Below are positions 26,918 to 35,234 of a DNA stretch of 64,000 bases, piece by piece. The notes under the pieces were generated by a model. It saw only the letters and a program-made list of their open reading frames with translations, had not been told where the DNA came from and ran no database searches. The translations under genes were made by a program, and so were the position numbers. Source of the DNA: Mucilaginibacter glaciei (GTDB taxonomy: Bacteria > Bacteroidota > Bacteroidia > Sphingobacteriales > Sphingobacteriaceae). Location of the stretch: assembly GCF_014773245.1 (NCBI RefSeq), contig NZ_JACWMX010000004.1, positions 186,001-250,000 of the forward strand, in the 5' to 3' direction. Each line of letters starts with the position of its first letter. Within the stretch, counting starts at the first letter, position 1.

Positions 26918-28057
26918 CTATTTCAACACCTCGCGGGATATTACAATGCGCTGAATTTCTGACGTACCTTCATAGATTTGGGTGATCTTGGCATCGCGCA
27001 TTAAACGTTCTACATGGTACTCTTTCACAAAGCCATACCCGCCATGGATCTGTACAGCCTCGACAGTAGTACGCATAGCCGTTTCGGAAGCAAAAAGTTT
27101 AGCCATAGACGCTGCCTGCGCATAAGGCAAGCCTTGATCCTTTAACCAGGCCGCACGGTGGCAAAGTAAGCGGGCCGCTTCAATTTCAGTAGCCATATCA
27201 GCCAGTTTAAATTGGATCGCTTGTAAATCGGCCAGGGTTTTACCAAAGGCCTTACGCTCTTTAGCATATTGCACCGATAGCTCGTACGCCCCTGCAGCAA
27301 TCCCTAAAGCCTGCGATGCAATGCCGATGCGGCCGCCCTCAAGCGTGGCCATAGCAAACTTAAAACCGAAGCCATCCTCGCCGATGCGGTTGGCTTTGGG
27401 CACCTTAACATCAGTAAACATTAGCGAGTGGGTGTCTGATCCGCGGATGCCCAGTTTATTCTCTTTATTGCCAACAGCAAAGCCTTCCATCCCCTTTTCA
27501 ACAATCAGGGCATTAATACCGCGATGCTTTTTGCTGTGGTCAGTTTGGGCCATTACGATATAGGTAGATGCGCTGTTTCCGTTGGTGATCCAGTTTTTGG
27601 TGCCGTTAAGGAGATAATAATCGCCCATATCAACAGCCGTAGTATGCTGCGATGTAGCATCCGACCCGGCTTCCGGTTCGCTCAGGCAAAATGCGCCGAT
27701 CACTTCACCTTTAGCCAGGGGAACTAAATATTTTTGTTTTTGTTCTTCGGTGCCGTATTTCTCTAATCCGTAGCAAACCAAGGAGTTATTTACCGATACC
27801 ACTACAGAAGCCGATGCATCAACCTTTGACAGTTCTTCCATTACCAGCGAGTAAGAGATCGCATCCATACCGCTGCCACCATAATCTGGAGATACCATCA
27901 TGCCCATAAATCCCAGCTCGCCCAGCATCTTTACCTGTTCGGCCGGGAATTTCTGATGCTCGTCACGTTCTATAACACCGGGTTTTAGTTCGATTTGCGC
28001 AAAATCACGCGCCGCCTGGCGTATCATTAAATGTTCTTCGGTTAGTTCAAACTGCAT
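26918..28057 (-). CDS. Acyl-CoA dehydrogenase
   Basis: A 379-residue FAD-dependent acyl-CoA dehydrogenase of the short/medium-chain type. Signatures: FCLSEPEAGSDA and WITNGNSASTYIVMAQT for FAD and substrate binding, FGKTLADLQAIQFKLADM, and VQIHGGYGFVKEYHVERLMRDAKITQIYEGTSEIQ at the C-terminus, where the Glu of YEGTSE is the catalytic base in short/medium-chain enzymes. It catalyses the first step of fatty-acid or branched-chain acyl-CoA oxidation. The frame has a TTG start three codons upstream (28066); ATG 28057 is preferred. A decayed copy of the 3' end lies downstream. Confidence 0.96.
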   Translation of the reverse strand: MQFELTEEHLMIRQAARDFAQIELKPGVIERDEHQKFPAEQVKMLGELGFMGMMVSPDYGGSGMDAISYSLVMEELSKVDASASVVVSVNNSLVCYGLEKYGTEEQKQKYLVPLAKGEVIGAFCLSEPEAGSDATSQHTTAVDMGDYYLLNGTKNWITNGNSASTYIVMAQTDHSKKHRGINALIVEKGMEGFAVGNKENKLGIRGSDTHSLMFTDVKVPKANRIGEDGFGFKFAMATLEGGRIGIASQALGIAAGAYELSVQYAKERKAFGKTLADLQAIQFKLADMATEIEAARLLCHRAAWLKDQGLPYAQAASMAKLFASETAMRTTVEAVQIHGGYGFVKEYHVERLMRDAKITQIYEGTSEIQRIVISREVLK

Positions 28058-28782
28058 GGTTATCAATAAAAATTAAAGATATAAATATTATGCATGCATA
28101 GCAAAATTGAGCGCACAAAAAAAGAGAGCCTTTTGCGAAGCTCCCTTTTCCCCTAATTAATTTAAACTATTGATTAAACCCAAAATAAAGAACATGTTCA
28201 TCTCAACTTGGGCAACTGAGAATTCGTTTTTTGAGCCTTTTTGCAAAGAGTGTTTTTCATAGGTAGATGAAATATTTTCTTCGTATGCAAGGTTATTTGT
28301 AGTTAAACAAAAGCTACGCCACTTTTAGGCGGATAGTGGTATATCAATTGGGAGTAACTATATTTTTGAAAAAATAACTTTCACTTTTTTTGGTTTCTCA
28401 TTGCTGTAACTTGGTTTGTGAAGATTTTCGAAGAAAAGCAATTATATTTAAAGACTACACAATCCGCTTTTACATACACCACTTGTATTATATTTCATAC
28501 AAAATCAGAAATGTGATCAAAAACTTTTCAAGTATTGAATTACCCGCCAGTACCTTACCTTACTTATTTCATCGCCGGAATGATCTGGTCGCGTAGGATG
28601 TAAAAGTTAAACTTAAGATGTTCACGTGAACACCATGAACATCGTGAACATTCATGAACACCTCATTATCAATACAATGAGTATTTTCCTTTTGGTTTTT
28701 TAATCTTTTTACCCGGATTTTCATGCTATCGCCCGCAATCGCACATTTTTTATATCCGTTATCTAACACCTATATTTACCGT
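28058..28782. other. Non-coding gap of about 725 bases upstream of pnuC
   Basis: Divergent spacer between the acyl-CoA dehydrogenase and pnuC. It holds a 34-base palindromic repeat (28617-28650) and a 55-codon minus-strand open frame without ATG (28157-28324). No convincing gene was found. No TPP riboswitch pattern was seen, though some pnuC-type genes in this phylum carry one. Confidence 0.5.
28617..28650. repeat. 34-base palindromic element, copy A
   Basis: The 14-base palindrome TGTTCACGTGAACA is followed by ATGAACATCGTGAACA. 33 of 34 bases are shared with 48868-48901. It probably folds into alternative hairpins; dispersed intergenic repeat. Confidence 0.8.
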
Positions 28783-29424
28783 ATGCAAATTATACACGTG
28801 CTGCAGGATTGGTGGCAGCATCAAACCTGGCTGGAGGTTATCGGCGTTATAACAGGCCTGCTTTGCGTGTACCTGGCGGCTATTAACAATATCTGGAACT
28901 GGCCATTTGCTGTGATTAGCGTTACGATATATATCTTTATTTTTTTTGAGGCGAAACTCTTTGCAGATGTGGGCCTGCAGTTTTACTTTTTTGTAGTGAA
29001 CCTTTACGGTTGGTACTATTGGAGTCAAAAACCGGCGACCGAAAAGAAAGTCCCCGTCGCGCATATTACCCGTAAAGAGATCTTGCTTGCCGTGCCTGCT
29101 ATTATTATTTTCACGGTTATATTGGGTTCATTACTCAAATACACCACCGCCTCTTACCCGTATATCGATAGTTTTTGTACAGCCTGCAGCCTGGTGGCCC
29201 AGGTTTTTTTAGCCCGGAAGGTATTGGAGAACTGGCTGATATGGGTATTTGTAGACATTATTTACGTTGGGGTTTATACTTATAAAGATCTGCACCTTAC
29301 CGCCATTATGTACGCCATTTATGTGGCCATTGCCATAAAGGGCTATGTAGATTGGAAGAAAGATGCCACCCAGTCCCCTAATGGGGAGTTAAAACAGACC
29401 CCGAATGACCAAATCCGAAATTGA
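28783..29424 (+). CDS. pnuC: PnuC-family nicotinamide riboside transporter
   Basis: A 213-residue membrane protein with about seven helices. Family signatures: WLEVIGVITGLLCVYLAA, NIWNWPFAVISV, LFADVGLQFYFFVVNLYGWYYW and ENWLIWVFVDIIYVGVYTYKDL, where W-x-x-Y-W and the DxxY segment line the substrate path in PnuC. It facilitates uptake of nicotinamide riboside (some relatives carry thiamine). The frame is open to 28723; ATG 28783 matches the family N-terminus. It overlaps the following kinase gene by 20 bases, which fits uptake coupled to trapping by phosphorylation. Confidence 0.94.
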   Translation: MQIIHVLQDWWQHQTWLEVIGVITGLLCVYLAAINNIWNWPFAVISVTIYIFIFFEAKLFADVGLQFYFFVVNLYGWYYWSQKPATEKKVPVAHITRKEILLAVPAIIIFTVILGSLLKYTTASYPYIDSFCTACSLVAQVFLARKVLENWLIWVFVDIIYVGVYTYKDLHLTAIMYAIYVAIAIKGYVDWKKDATQSPNGELKQTPNDQIRN

Positions 29425-29968
29425 AAATCCAAAATCCGAAATCCGAAAGATCGCCGTGGTTGGTCCCGAATCTACCGGGAAGTCTACTATGTCGGCTTAT
29501 CTTGCCGATCACTACCATACCGTTTGGGTGCCCGAATTTGCGCGCGATTACTGCGCGGCGCTTACCGAGCCACCCACCTGGCAGGATGAGATCAATATGT
29601 TTTACGGGCAGATTGCTTTAGAGAAAGAAATGGCACCGCAAGCCAATAAACTGCTCATATGCGATACTACCTTTATTACAGTAAAGATCTGGAGCGACGA
29701 GATGTTTGGCCGCTCGCCGCAGGAAGTACTGGATGCCCTGCCCAATCATAAATACGACCTATACCTGCTGCTCGATATAGACCTGCCCTGGCAGGACGAC
29801 CCCCTGCGCGATTTCCCGCATAAGCGCGAACACTTTATGGATGTATGGCATCGGGAGCTGCAAGCCCTTAATGCGAATTATGTGCTGATATCTGGCACCG
29901 GGGCAAACAGGTATGAAAATGCGGTAGCGGCGATTGATAAGTATCTGAACCCTAATTCACTTGATTAG
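29405..29968 (+). CDS. NadR-like ATPase/kinase
   Basis: A 187-residue P-loop kinase resembling the ribosylnicotinamide kinase domain of NadR. Walker A is GPESTGKSTMSAYL, followed by VWVPEFARDY, a motif of this family, and DTTFITVKIWSDEMFG and LYLLLDIDLPWQDDPLRD near the C-terminus. The N-terminal adenylyltransferase domain of full-length NadR is absent. With PnuC it forms an NAD-precursor uptake and phosphorylation pair. The first codons lie in an A-rich repeat (MTKSEIENPKSEI), a known intergenic oligomer that seems to have been recruited as coding sequence; no later ATG would keep the P-loop. Confidence 0.9.
   Translation: MTKSEIENPKSEIRKIAVVGPESTGKSTMSAYLADHYHTVWVPEFARDYCAALTEPPTWQDEINMFYGQIALEKEMAPQANKLLICDTTFITVKIWSDEMFGRSPQEVLDALPNHKYDLYLLLDIDLPWQDDPLRDFPHKREHFMDVWHRELQALNANYVLISGTGANRYENAVAAIDKYLNPNSLD
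29410..29449. repeat. AAATCCGAAA-type oligomer repeat at a gene overlap
   Basis: Imperfect units of AAATCCGAAA and AAAATCCAAA span the end of pnuC and the first codons of the kinase gene. It reads as the NPKSEIR-type peptide in one frame, a common filler repeat. Confidence 0.7.
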
Positions 29969-29970
29969 AA

Positions 29971-30026
29971 GATTAGCGTGATTATTCATTGCAATCCTTA
30001 AATCCTGATAATCAATGTTCAGGTAA
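29971..30026 (+). repeat. GATTAGCG...GTTCAG dispersed repeat, copy A
   Basis: Begins GATTAGCGTGATTA and ends AATCCTTAAATCC then AATCAATGTTCAGGTAA. Similar to 48214-48280 between trpE and trpG. It lies between the kinase gene and the sigma factor gene. Confidence 0.65.
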
Positions 30027-30101
30027 CTCTAAACTTTTTTATACTTCCATGCAACGTTGTTAAATACCCTGCGTCATTTAACCTGAAACCTGTCAAATAA
30101 T

Positions 30102-30662
30102 TTGGAAGCTGTATACGTAGATAAACATTACAACCTGGTGGTTGAGTGTAAGCAAGGAAGTAAAAAAGCCTGCTACGAGTTGTACCGACTGTATGCTAAA
30201 GCAATGTTAAACGTTGCCTTTAGGATAGTGGGCAACGTTGCCGAAGCGGAAGATGTTTTGCAGGAAGCTTTTACCGATGCGTTTAACCGGATGAAGGATT
30301 TTAGGCAGGAAACTACCTTTGGGTTATGGCTTAAACAAATTGTGGTGCACCGGTCTATTAACCTTTTGCGCAAAAGGAAGCTGGAGTTTGTGGAGGTGGA
30401 AGACGGCCACCTGGACAATGTACCTGATGAAGAGCCCTGGGATGATGACGATGTACAATACCAGGTTGCGCAAATAAAAGAAGCCATGAAAGAATTGCCC
30501 GAAGGCTACCGGGTGGTACTATCGCTCTACTTATTAGAGGGGTACGATCATGAAGAGATAGGACAAGTGTTAAACATAAGCGAAAATACGTCGCGTACTC
30601 AGTTTTTACGTGCAAAACGTAAGCTGGGCGAAATATTAGTAAGAAAGGGAATCAAAAGATGA
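30102..30662 (+). CDS. ECF-type RNA polymerase sigma factor
   Basis: A 186-residue extracytoplasmic-function sigma factor. Region 2 is seen as YELYRLYAKAMLNVAFRIVGN and AEDVLQEAFTDAFNRMKDFRQE, region 4 as LPEGYRVVLSLYLLEGYDHEEIGQVLNISENTSRTQFLRAKRKL. No ATG lies before region 2; the start is most likely the TTG at 30102. It overlaps the next gene by four bases (ATGA), and that gene encodes a membrane protein that may be its anti-sigma factor. The promoters it reads are unknown; autoregulation of the operon is usual. Confidence 0.93.
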   Translation: MEAVYVDKHYNLVVECKQGSKKACYELYRLYAKAMLNVAFRIVGNVAEAEDVLQEAFTDAFNRMKDFRQETTFGLWLKQIVVHRSINLLRKRKLEFVEVEDGHLDNVPDEEPWDDDDVQYQVAQIKEAMKELPEGYRVVLSLYLLEGYDHEEIGQVLNISENTSRTQFLRAKRKLGEILVRKGIKR

Positions 30663-31246
30663 GCAAGCGGTTAGAAGATTTTATCAGCAACAACAGGGAG
30701 GAATTTGACGACCTGGAGCCACGCGCCGATATCTGGAACAATATATCGATGGAGCTGGACGCATGGGATGAGGAGCAGCAACAGCCAAAAAAGCGCGGAG
30801 CCAAAACGTTTTCGCTTGGTTTCGTACTCCGGGTAGCCGCTATGATCGTAGTAGTGATGGGTATCGGCTTCGGCGTGTACGTGCAAACCCAAAAAGGCTT
30901 AAATAATAGCGGCGGCGGTGTCGATCTGGCATCTATCAACCCAACCTACGCTAAACAGCAGCAGCAATATGCCACGCTGATAGCTACCAAGCGTACCGAA
31001 TTGAAACAAATAGCTAAATACGACCCGCAGCTTTACCGGGAGTTTAGCGCCGAGTTGAGCGACATGCAATCGACCTATAAAAGACTAAATAAAGATTTGG
31101 CCACCAGCCCCAACCAGGAGCGTGTTTTACGTGCAATGATCCGGAACTTGCAAATACAAACAGAGGTGCTTAATCAGCAACTGAGTGTAATTGAACAATT
31201 TAATCAAAGTAAAAAACAGCAAAAAGATGGAAACCAAGATATATAA
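30659..31246 (+). CDS. Single-pass membrane protein, probable anti-sigma factor
   Basis: A 195-residue protein with an acidic N-terminal cytoplasmic part (residues 1-45, ending WDEEQQQPKKRG), one membrane helix around residues 52-78 (FVLRVAAMIVVVMGIGFGVYV), and a long helical periplasmic part with repeated Gln/Lys coiled-coil-like stretches. No named domain is recognised. Its position directly after an ECF sigma gene, with a 4-base overlap, is the main support for an anti-sigma role. It overlaps the next gene by 20 bases. Confidence 0.8.
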   Translation: MSKRLEDFISNNREEFDDLEPRADIWNNISMELDAWDEEQQQPKKRGAKTFSLGFVLRVAAMIVVVMGIGFGVYVQTQKGLNNSGGGVDLASINPTYAKQQQQYATLIATKRTELKQIAKYDPQLYREFSAELSDMQSTYKRLNKDLATSPNQERVLRAMIRNLQIQTEVLNQQLSVIEQFNQSKKQQKDGNQDI

Positions 31247-32552
31247 AAGGCTATTCGCCTTTATTGCGCTGCTCGTAGTGAGCGCAGCAACCTTTGCACA
31301 GGACACCTTACCTGCTCCGCCGCTACCGCCTGAGAATTATACGTTAAGCAAAGAGTACAAACTGAATAAGAAGTTTGATAGTAAAACCTTAAAGCAGTTC
31401 AATTTTAAAATGAACAGCCTGAATAAGCACATGCTGGCCTTGAGCACTAAGATCAACACGCAGGTTGCGGTTAAAATGAAGGGCTTTGACAAAAAGTTCA
31501 AAACCGAATTTAAAGATTTTGGCAAAAACTTCGCGGGCAGCTTTAGCGATATGGTACCCGATGTTGATGTAAACGTAAATAATAATATCAGTCGCAATCT
31601 TTCTGACGAGGATTATAAGCGCCAGCTGGCCAGTGGCGAGATCATCGAAAAGATCAAAAACTACAGCAAAAGCTATTCTGTAGATGGTAACGATGTGCTG
31701 CAGATCAGCAATAAGTTTGGTAATGTAACCGTAAACACCTGGAACAAGAACGAGTTTAAGGTAGATGTGCAGATGAAATTCAGCTCGGATAACGAAAGCA
31801 ACGTTAACGATATGATGGAAGGGTCGAGTGTATCAGACAGCAAATCGGGCAATGTGGTGTCATTTCGCACTGCCATTGGCGATGCCAATAATGGCCAAGG
31901 CAACAAGCATCAGAATATGTCTATCGACTATAAGATCTACATGCCTGCTAGTAACGCGATAAATATAAGCAACCAATTTGGCGTTATTACCTTACCGAAT
32001 TTATCCGGCAAAACAACGATTAGGCTTCAGTTTGGCAATCTCATAGCCCAGCAGCTTACTAATACGCAAAATGATGTTTCCATCAGCTTCACATCAGATA
32101 AAACTTCCTTTATTGAGTTATTCAATGGCGGTAAATTAAAAATTCAACATAGCAATTTTAAGGCTGGAGTTGTTAATAACGCAGATGCGGTTTTTGGATT
32201 TTCGAAAGTAGATATAGATCGTTTAAAAGGATCGGCAAACGTAGATGTAAAGTTTGGTAAAGGCTTGAGTATTGCGACCTTAGGAAGTGCAAAAGACGTA
32301 AACATTAAAGCTCAATTCGCAAAAGTCAATTTTGATATCAATGACAGTGATAGTTTTAACTTTGACATTACTACTAAAATGGGCAACGGTTTTGACAACA
32401 GTAGCGGTAAAGCCAAAATAACTGGTAAAACGCCATCGGACGACGAAAGAGGCTATTCGTCCACAAAAACTTACAGAGGTTATGTGGGCAAAAGTGGAAG
32501 CGATAATAAGGTAACGATAACAACAAACTTTGGTGAGGTGAATTTTAACTAA
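31227..32552 (+). CDS. Secreted beta-repeat protein, DUF4097-like
   Basis: A 441-residue exported protein. ATG 31227, rather than the open frame to 31191, gives the signal peptide METKIYKRLFAFIALLVVSAATFAQ. After a Lys-rich helical segment (to about residue 130) comes a beta-rich region with repeating strand units such as VLQISNKFGNVTVNTWNKN, NAINISNQFGVITLPNLSG and KDVNIKAQFAKVNFDI, as in DUF4097-type adhesin-like domains. Function unknown. As third gene of the sigma factor operon it is probably co-regulated with the sigma/anti-sigma pair. A terminator follows. Confidence 0.82.
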   Translation: METKIYKRLFAFIALLVVSAATFAQDTLPAPPLPPENYTLSKEYKLNKKFDSKTLKQFNFKMNSLNKHMLALSTKINTQVAVKMKGFDKKFKTEFKDFGKNFAGSFSDMVPDVDVNVNNNISRNLSDEDYKRQLASGEIIEKIKNYSKSYSVDGNDVLQISNKFGNVTVNTWNKNEFKVDVQMKFSSDNESNVNDMMEGSSVSDSKSGNVVSFRTAIGDANNGQGNKHQNMSIDYKIYMPASNAINISNQFGVITLPNLSGKTTIRLQFGNLIAQQLTNTQNDVSISFTSDKTSFIELFNGGKLKIQHSNFKAGVVNNADAVFGFSKVDIDRLKGSANVDVKFGKGLSIATLGSAKDVNIKAQFAKVNFDINDSDSFNFDITTKMGNGFDNSSGKAKITGKTPSDDERGYSSTKTYRGYVGKSGSDNKVTITTNFGEVNFN

Positions 32553-32574
32553 GGTCAAAATAGAGTACAATTTA

Positions 32575-32603
32575 AAAACCCTTGCCATAACGGCAGGGGT
32601 TTT
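32575..32603 (+). terminator. Terminator after the sigma-factor operon
   Basis: Arms AAAACCC-TGCC and GGCA-GGGTTTT around a five-base loop, with one G-T pair; flanked by A and T runs. Confidence 0.75.
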
Positions 32604-32638
32604 GCTATTTTAGGGGCACACTAAACGCGCTGCCCTTT

Positions 32639-33430
32639 ATGATGGAAATACTAACCGACCCGGAAGCCTGGCTCTCCCTTGTTACCTTAACTGTTTTAGA
32701 GATCGTTTTGGGGATAGATAACGTGATCTTTATCTCTATCCTGGCCGATAAGCTGCCTAAACAACAACAGGAAAAAGGCCGCAAGGTAGGTTTAGGCATG
32801 GCCATGATCACCCGGATCCTACTGCTGCTTTCCATCAGTTGGGTGATGACGCTGACTAACCCGCTGTTTAATATCTCCGGCATTTTAAATATTAACGATG
32901 CCGAGTGGGCGCAAAAGCTGGCCATATCCGGCCGCGACCTGATCTTGATCATCGGGGGATTATTCCTGATCTATAAAAGCACTGCCGAGATCCACCACAA
33001 AATTGAGGGGGATGAAGAGGATGACGCCAACGTAAAAGCCCATTCGTTTTGGGGCACCATTGTACAGATCATGCTGCTGGATATCGTGTTTTCGTTAGAT
33101 TCTGTTATCACTGCGGTTGGTATGGCGCAACACGTCGAGATCATGATAGCGGCAGTAGTAATTGCGGTAGGTATTATGATATGGGCATCGGGCGCGGTTG
33201 CAGGCTTTGTAAACAAGCACCCAACGGTTAAGATGCTGGCACTATCATTCCTTTTATTGATTGGTGTATCCTTACTGGCCGAAGCTTTTGAGCAGCATAT
33301 CCCGAAAGGTTATATCTACTTTGCCATGGCGTTCTCTATCCTGGTAGAGATGCTGAACCTGAAGATGCGCGCCAAGCGTAATAAAGCGGCCGAGGCGAAA
33401 GCGAAACGGGCAGCTACTAAAAAGAAATAG
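32639..33430 (+). CDS. TerC family membrane protein
   Basis: A 263-residue integral membrane protein with about seven helices. TerC signatures are LEIVLGIDNVIFISILADKLP (residues 20-40) and LDIVFSLDSVITAVGMA in the second half; the Asp residues in each are characteristic and probably bind metal. The family includes proteins linked to tellurite resistance and to Mn(II) export (MntX/Alx-like). No tellurite genes lie nearby, so a metal-ion role is more likely here; this is inferred. The C-terminus is a basic, Ala/Lys-rich tail. Confidence 0.94.
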   Translation: MMEILTDPEAWLSLVTLTVLEIVLGIDNVIFISILADKLPKQQQEKGRKVGLGMAMITRILLLLSISWVMTLTNPLFNISGILNINDAEWAQKLAISGRDLILIIGGLFLIYKSTAEIHHKIEGDEEDDANVKAHSFWGTIVQIMLLDIVFSLDSVITAVGMAQHVEIMIAAVVIAVGIMIWASGAVAGFVNKHPTVKMLALSFLLLIGVSLLAEAFEQHIPKGYIYFAMAFSILVEMLNLKMRAKRNKAAEAKAKRAATKKK

Positions 33431-33468
33431 GGGGTTTGTCCTCGCATATCTGGTATATGCCCATGCGC

Positions 33469-33495
33469 GTCATTGCGAGGAACGAAGCAATCCCC
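33469..33495. repeat. Half-copy of a TCATTGCGAGG-type REP element
   Basis: The sequence GTCATTGCGAGGAACGAAGC resembles one arm of the complete element at 53025-53110. The other arm is not recognisable here. Confidence 0.65.
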
Positions 33496-33599
33496 GACAT
33501 GCCTGTCTCAAACGTTCCATATACGGAGACGGCGGATCATAAAACAGAAAAGGAGACAGCCACCGGCCCTCTCCTTCTTAATTAACTATAACTTATCTT

Positions 33600-33977
33600 T
33601 TATAAAAAGCAAAGGCCGCAGGCAAACACCACGTTTACCAATAGTAGTACCGAGAACATATTCATGTTACGTTTGCTAACAGTAGCCAGTTTGGCATTAA
33701 TGCTTTTTAACCAGCGGTTATTAAGCAACACAAAGTGGTTAAGTAGCATAAACATCACCGCGCCGCAGATAATGGCCAGGTACGAGTAAGGGTTCATAGA
33801 AACCCAATGCGCTTTGATCATTAATTTAGTAAACAGCATTGCATTCGCTAACAGAACGATCAGCAAAAAGCTCACATTGAACATGGATTTAAATTGTGGC
33901 AGACTTTTACCCTGACCGAAATTTTTAAAGCTCCACCTGTATACCAGTACATAAATGGATTGATAAGACTTTAACAT
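33600..33977 (-). CDS. Hypothetical membrane protein, three helices
   Basis: A 125-residue protein with predicted helices at about residues 35-53 (FLLIVLLANAMLFTKLM), 64-84 (YLAIICGAVMFMLLNHFVLL) and 105-125 (MNMFSVLLLVNVVFACGLCFL). The N-terminus has aromatic and basic residues as in an amphipathic segment. I do not recognise a family; length and topology are compatible with small Bacteroidota-specific membrane proteins. It stands alone between a plus-strand tail repeat and the pdeM gene, which points the other way. Confidence 0.72.
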   Translation of the reverse strand: MLKSYQSIYVLVYRWSFKNFGQGKSLPQFKSMFNVSFLLIVLLANAMLFTKLMIKAHWVSMNPYSYLAIICGAVMFMLLNHFVLLNNRWLKSINAKLATVSKRNMNMFSVLLLVNVVFACGLCFL

Positions 33978-34165
33978 GGCAATGTGTTTTAAGTGAATTG
34001 ATCTGTTTATTAGTATCTAATACGTAAAAATGCCTGTATTATTTCATAAAACCAAATTTAATTTTGATTAATTGCATATGGGCGACATAATTATTAAGCG
34101 GATGAGTTTGGCGGAATGGTGTTTGGTTCACTAATAACCCACAAAGCTTTATCTTTGCTGCCGAT

Positions 34166-34825
34166 ATGACGATGAGTGCGGGTACCCCTTTCCGGTTTTT
34201 AGATCAGGACCTTTTATTATTGCCTCAAAAGGCTATTTACTGGCAGCAGCAAAATGCCCTGATAGCAACCGATGTGCATTTTGGCAAGGTGGGTCATTTC
34301 CGTAAGGCAGGGATAGCCATACCCAGGAATATGGAGCAGCAGGACCTTTCTATGCTATCCGACCTGATCTATGAGTACCAACCCGAAACCGTTTACTTTT
34401 TAGGCGACCTTTTTCACAGCGATATGAATAACGACTGGGATTGGTTTGTGCTTTGGCGCAGCCAGTTCCCTAAATTGCAGATCGTCCTGATCAAAGGCAA
34501 TCACGATATCATCAGCGATAGCCATTACATTAAACTGGGCATCGTACTACATAAAGAACTGCTGGTTGGCCCCTTCCTGATGCTACACCACCCTTTAACC
34601 AACCCGGAAGAAAAGGCCGAAGGTTATGTGCTTTGCGGCCATATCCACCCGGGTGTAAGCCTGGTTGGGCGGGGCAGGCAAAGTGTTACATTGCCTTGCT
34701 TTGCATTTGGTAAGCACCAGGCTATTCTGCCATCATTCGGGTCGTTCACCGGCAAGGTAGCCATAGTAAGCCGCAAAACCGACCATGTTTTCGGCGTGCT
34801 GAAGGATAAGGTGATCGCGTTATAA
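34166..34825 (+). CDS. pdeM: Ligase-associated DNA damage response endonuclease PdeM
   Basis: A 219-residue calcineurin-like metallophosphoesterase. Metal-binding motifs in order: DVHFGK (residues near 37-42), GDLFHSD, KGNHD, and CGHIHPG, with an intervening LHHPL. This combination and the N-terminal LDQDLLLLPQKAIYW identify the PdeM type, which in many bacteria sits with an ATP-dependent DNA ligase, an exonuclease and a helicase. None of those partners is here, so it is an isolated member. Start could also be the ATG two codons later (34172). Confidence 0.88.
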   Translation: MTMSAGTPFRFLDQDLLLLPQKAIYWQQQNALIATDVHFGKVGHFRKAGIAIPRNMEQQDLSMLSDLIYEYQPETVYFLGDLFHSDMNNDWDWFVLWRSQFPKLQIVLIKGNHDIISDSHYIKLGIVLHKELLVGPFLMLHHPLTNPEEKAEGYVLCGHIHPGVSLVGRGRQSVTLPCFAFGKHQAILPSFGSFTGKVAIVSRKTDHVFGVLKDKVIAL

Positions 34826-35234
34826 ACAAAACATGCAATTCTGTTAATCGGGCAAATGCATGTTGATTAACAGCAACTTAAAATCGCCTTGCGGCGTAAA
34901 GGGGGCCTTTGCCCTCATTTTTTATCTGCAACACACCACCTCTGTCTTATCATGCCGTAATGATGATTGGGCCTTTAAGGGAGGCTTGACTATGATGTGA
35001 ATGCTTTACCCCGGTTTTGTAGAAGCCGGTTACTTTTTTTTTACCGGGGGTATGGTTGTAAATGGACGTTTTTCATCAATTTAATTATCAGTGTGATAGG
35101 GAGGTCAACTCGACAATTGGATGATAAATTTAGAACGTTTCTAAATAGTTATTAACACTCCTTAAAGCCAAAACCGTTTATATGTTTTGGCTTTTAATAA
35201 ATACTTTTGTGTGACAATATAATCTAATCAAATA
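34826..35234. other. Gap upstream of sdhC
   Basis: 409 bases without a gene. Seen: a 9-bp inverted repeat CTGTTAATC/GATTAACAG at 34841-34873, a GC-rich hairpin followed by TTTTTT near 34904-34922 that probably ends pdeM, and a perfect 11-bp hairpin (35164-35194) next to a -7-like TACTTTTG at 35202-35209 preceding sdhC. Confidence 0.5.
35164..35194. repeat. 11-bp hairpin upstream of sdhC
   Basis: AAAGCCAAAAC and GTTTTGGCTTT flank a nine-base loop. It ends seven bases before a perfect TAnnTTTG element, where the -33 box would be, so it may be a terminator for read-through or a binding site for a regulator of sdhCAB. Confidence 0.6.

Noticed and set aside
28390..28782. Possible TPP or other riboswitch before pnuC
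   Set aside because: The conserved THI-box segments (CTGAGA, ACCTGA, TAATGCCAGCG-like) are not present; only a palindromic repeat is seen.
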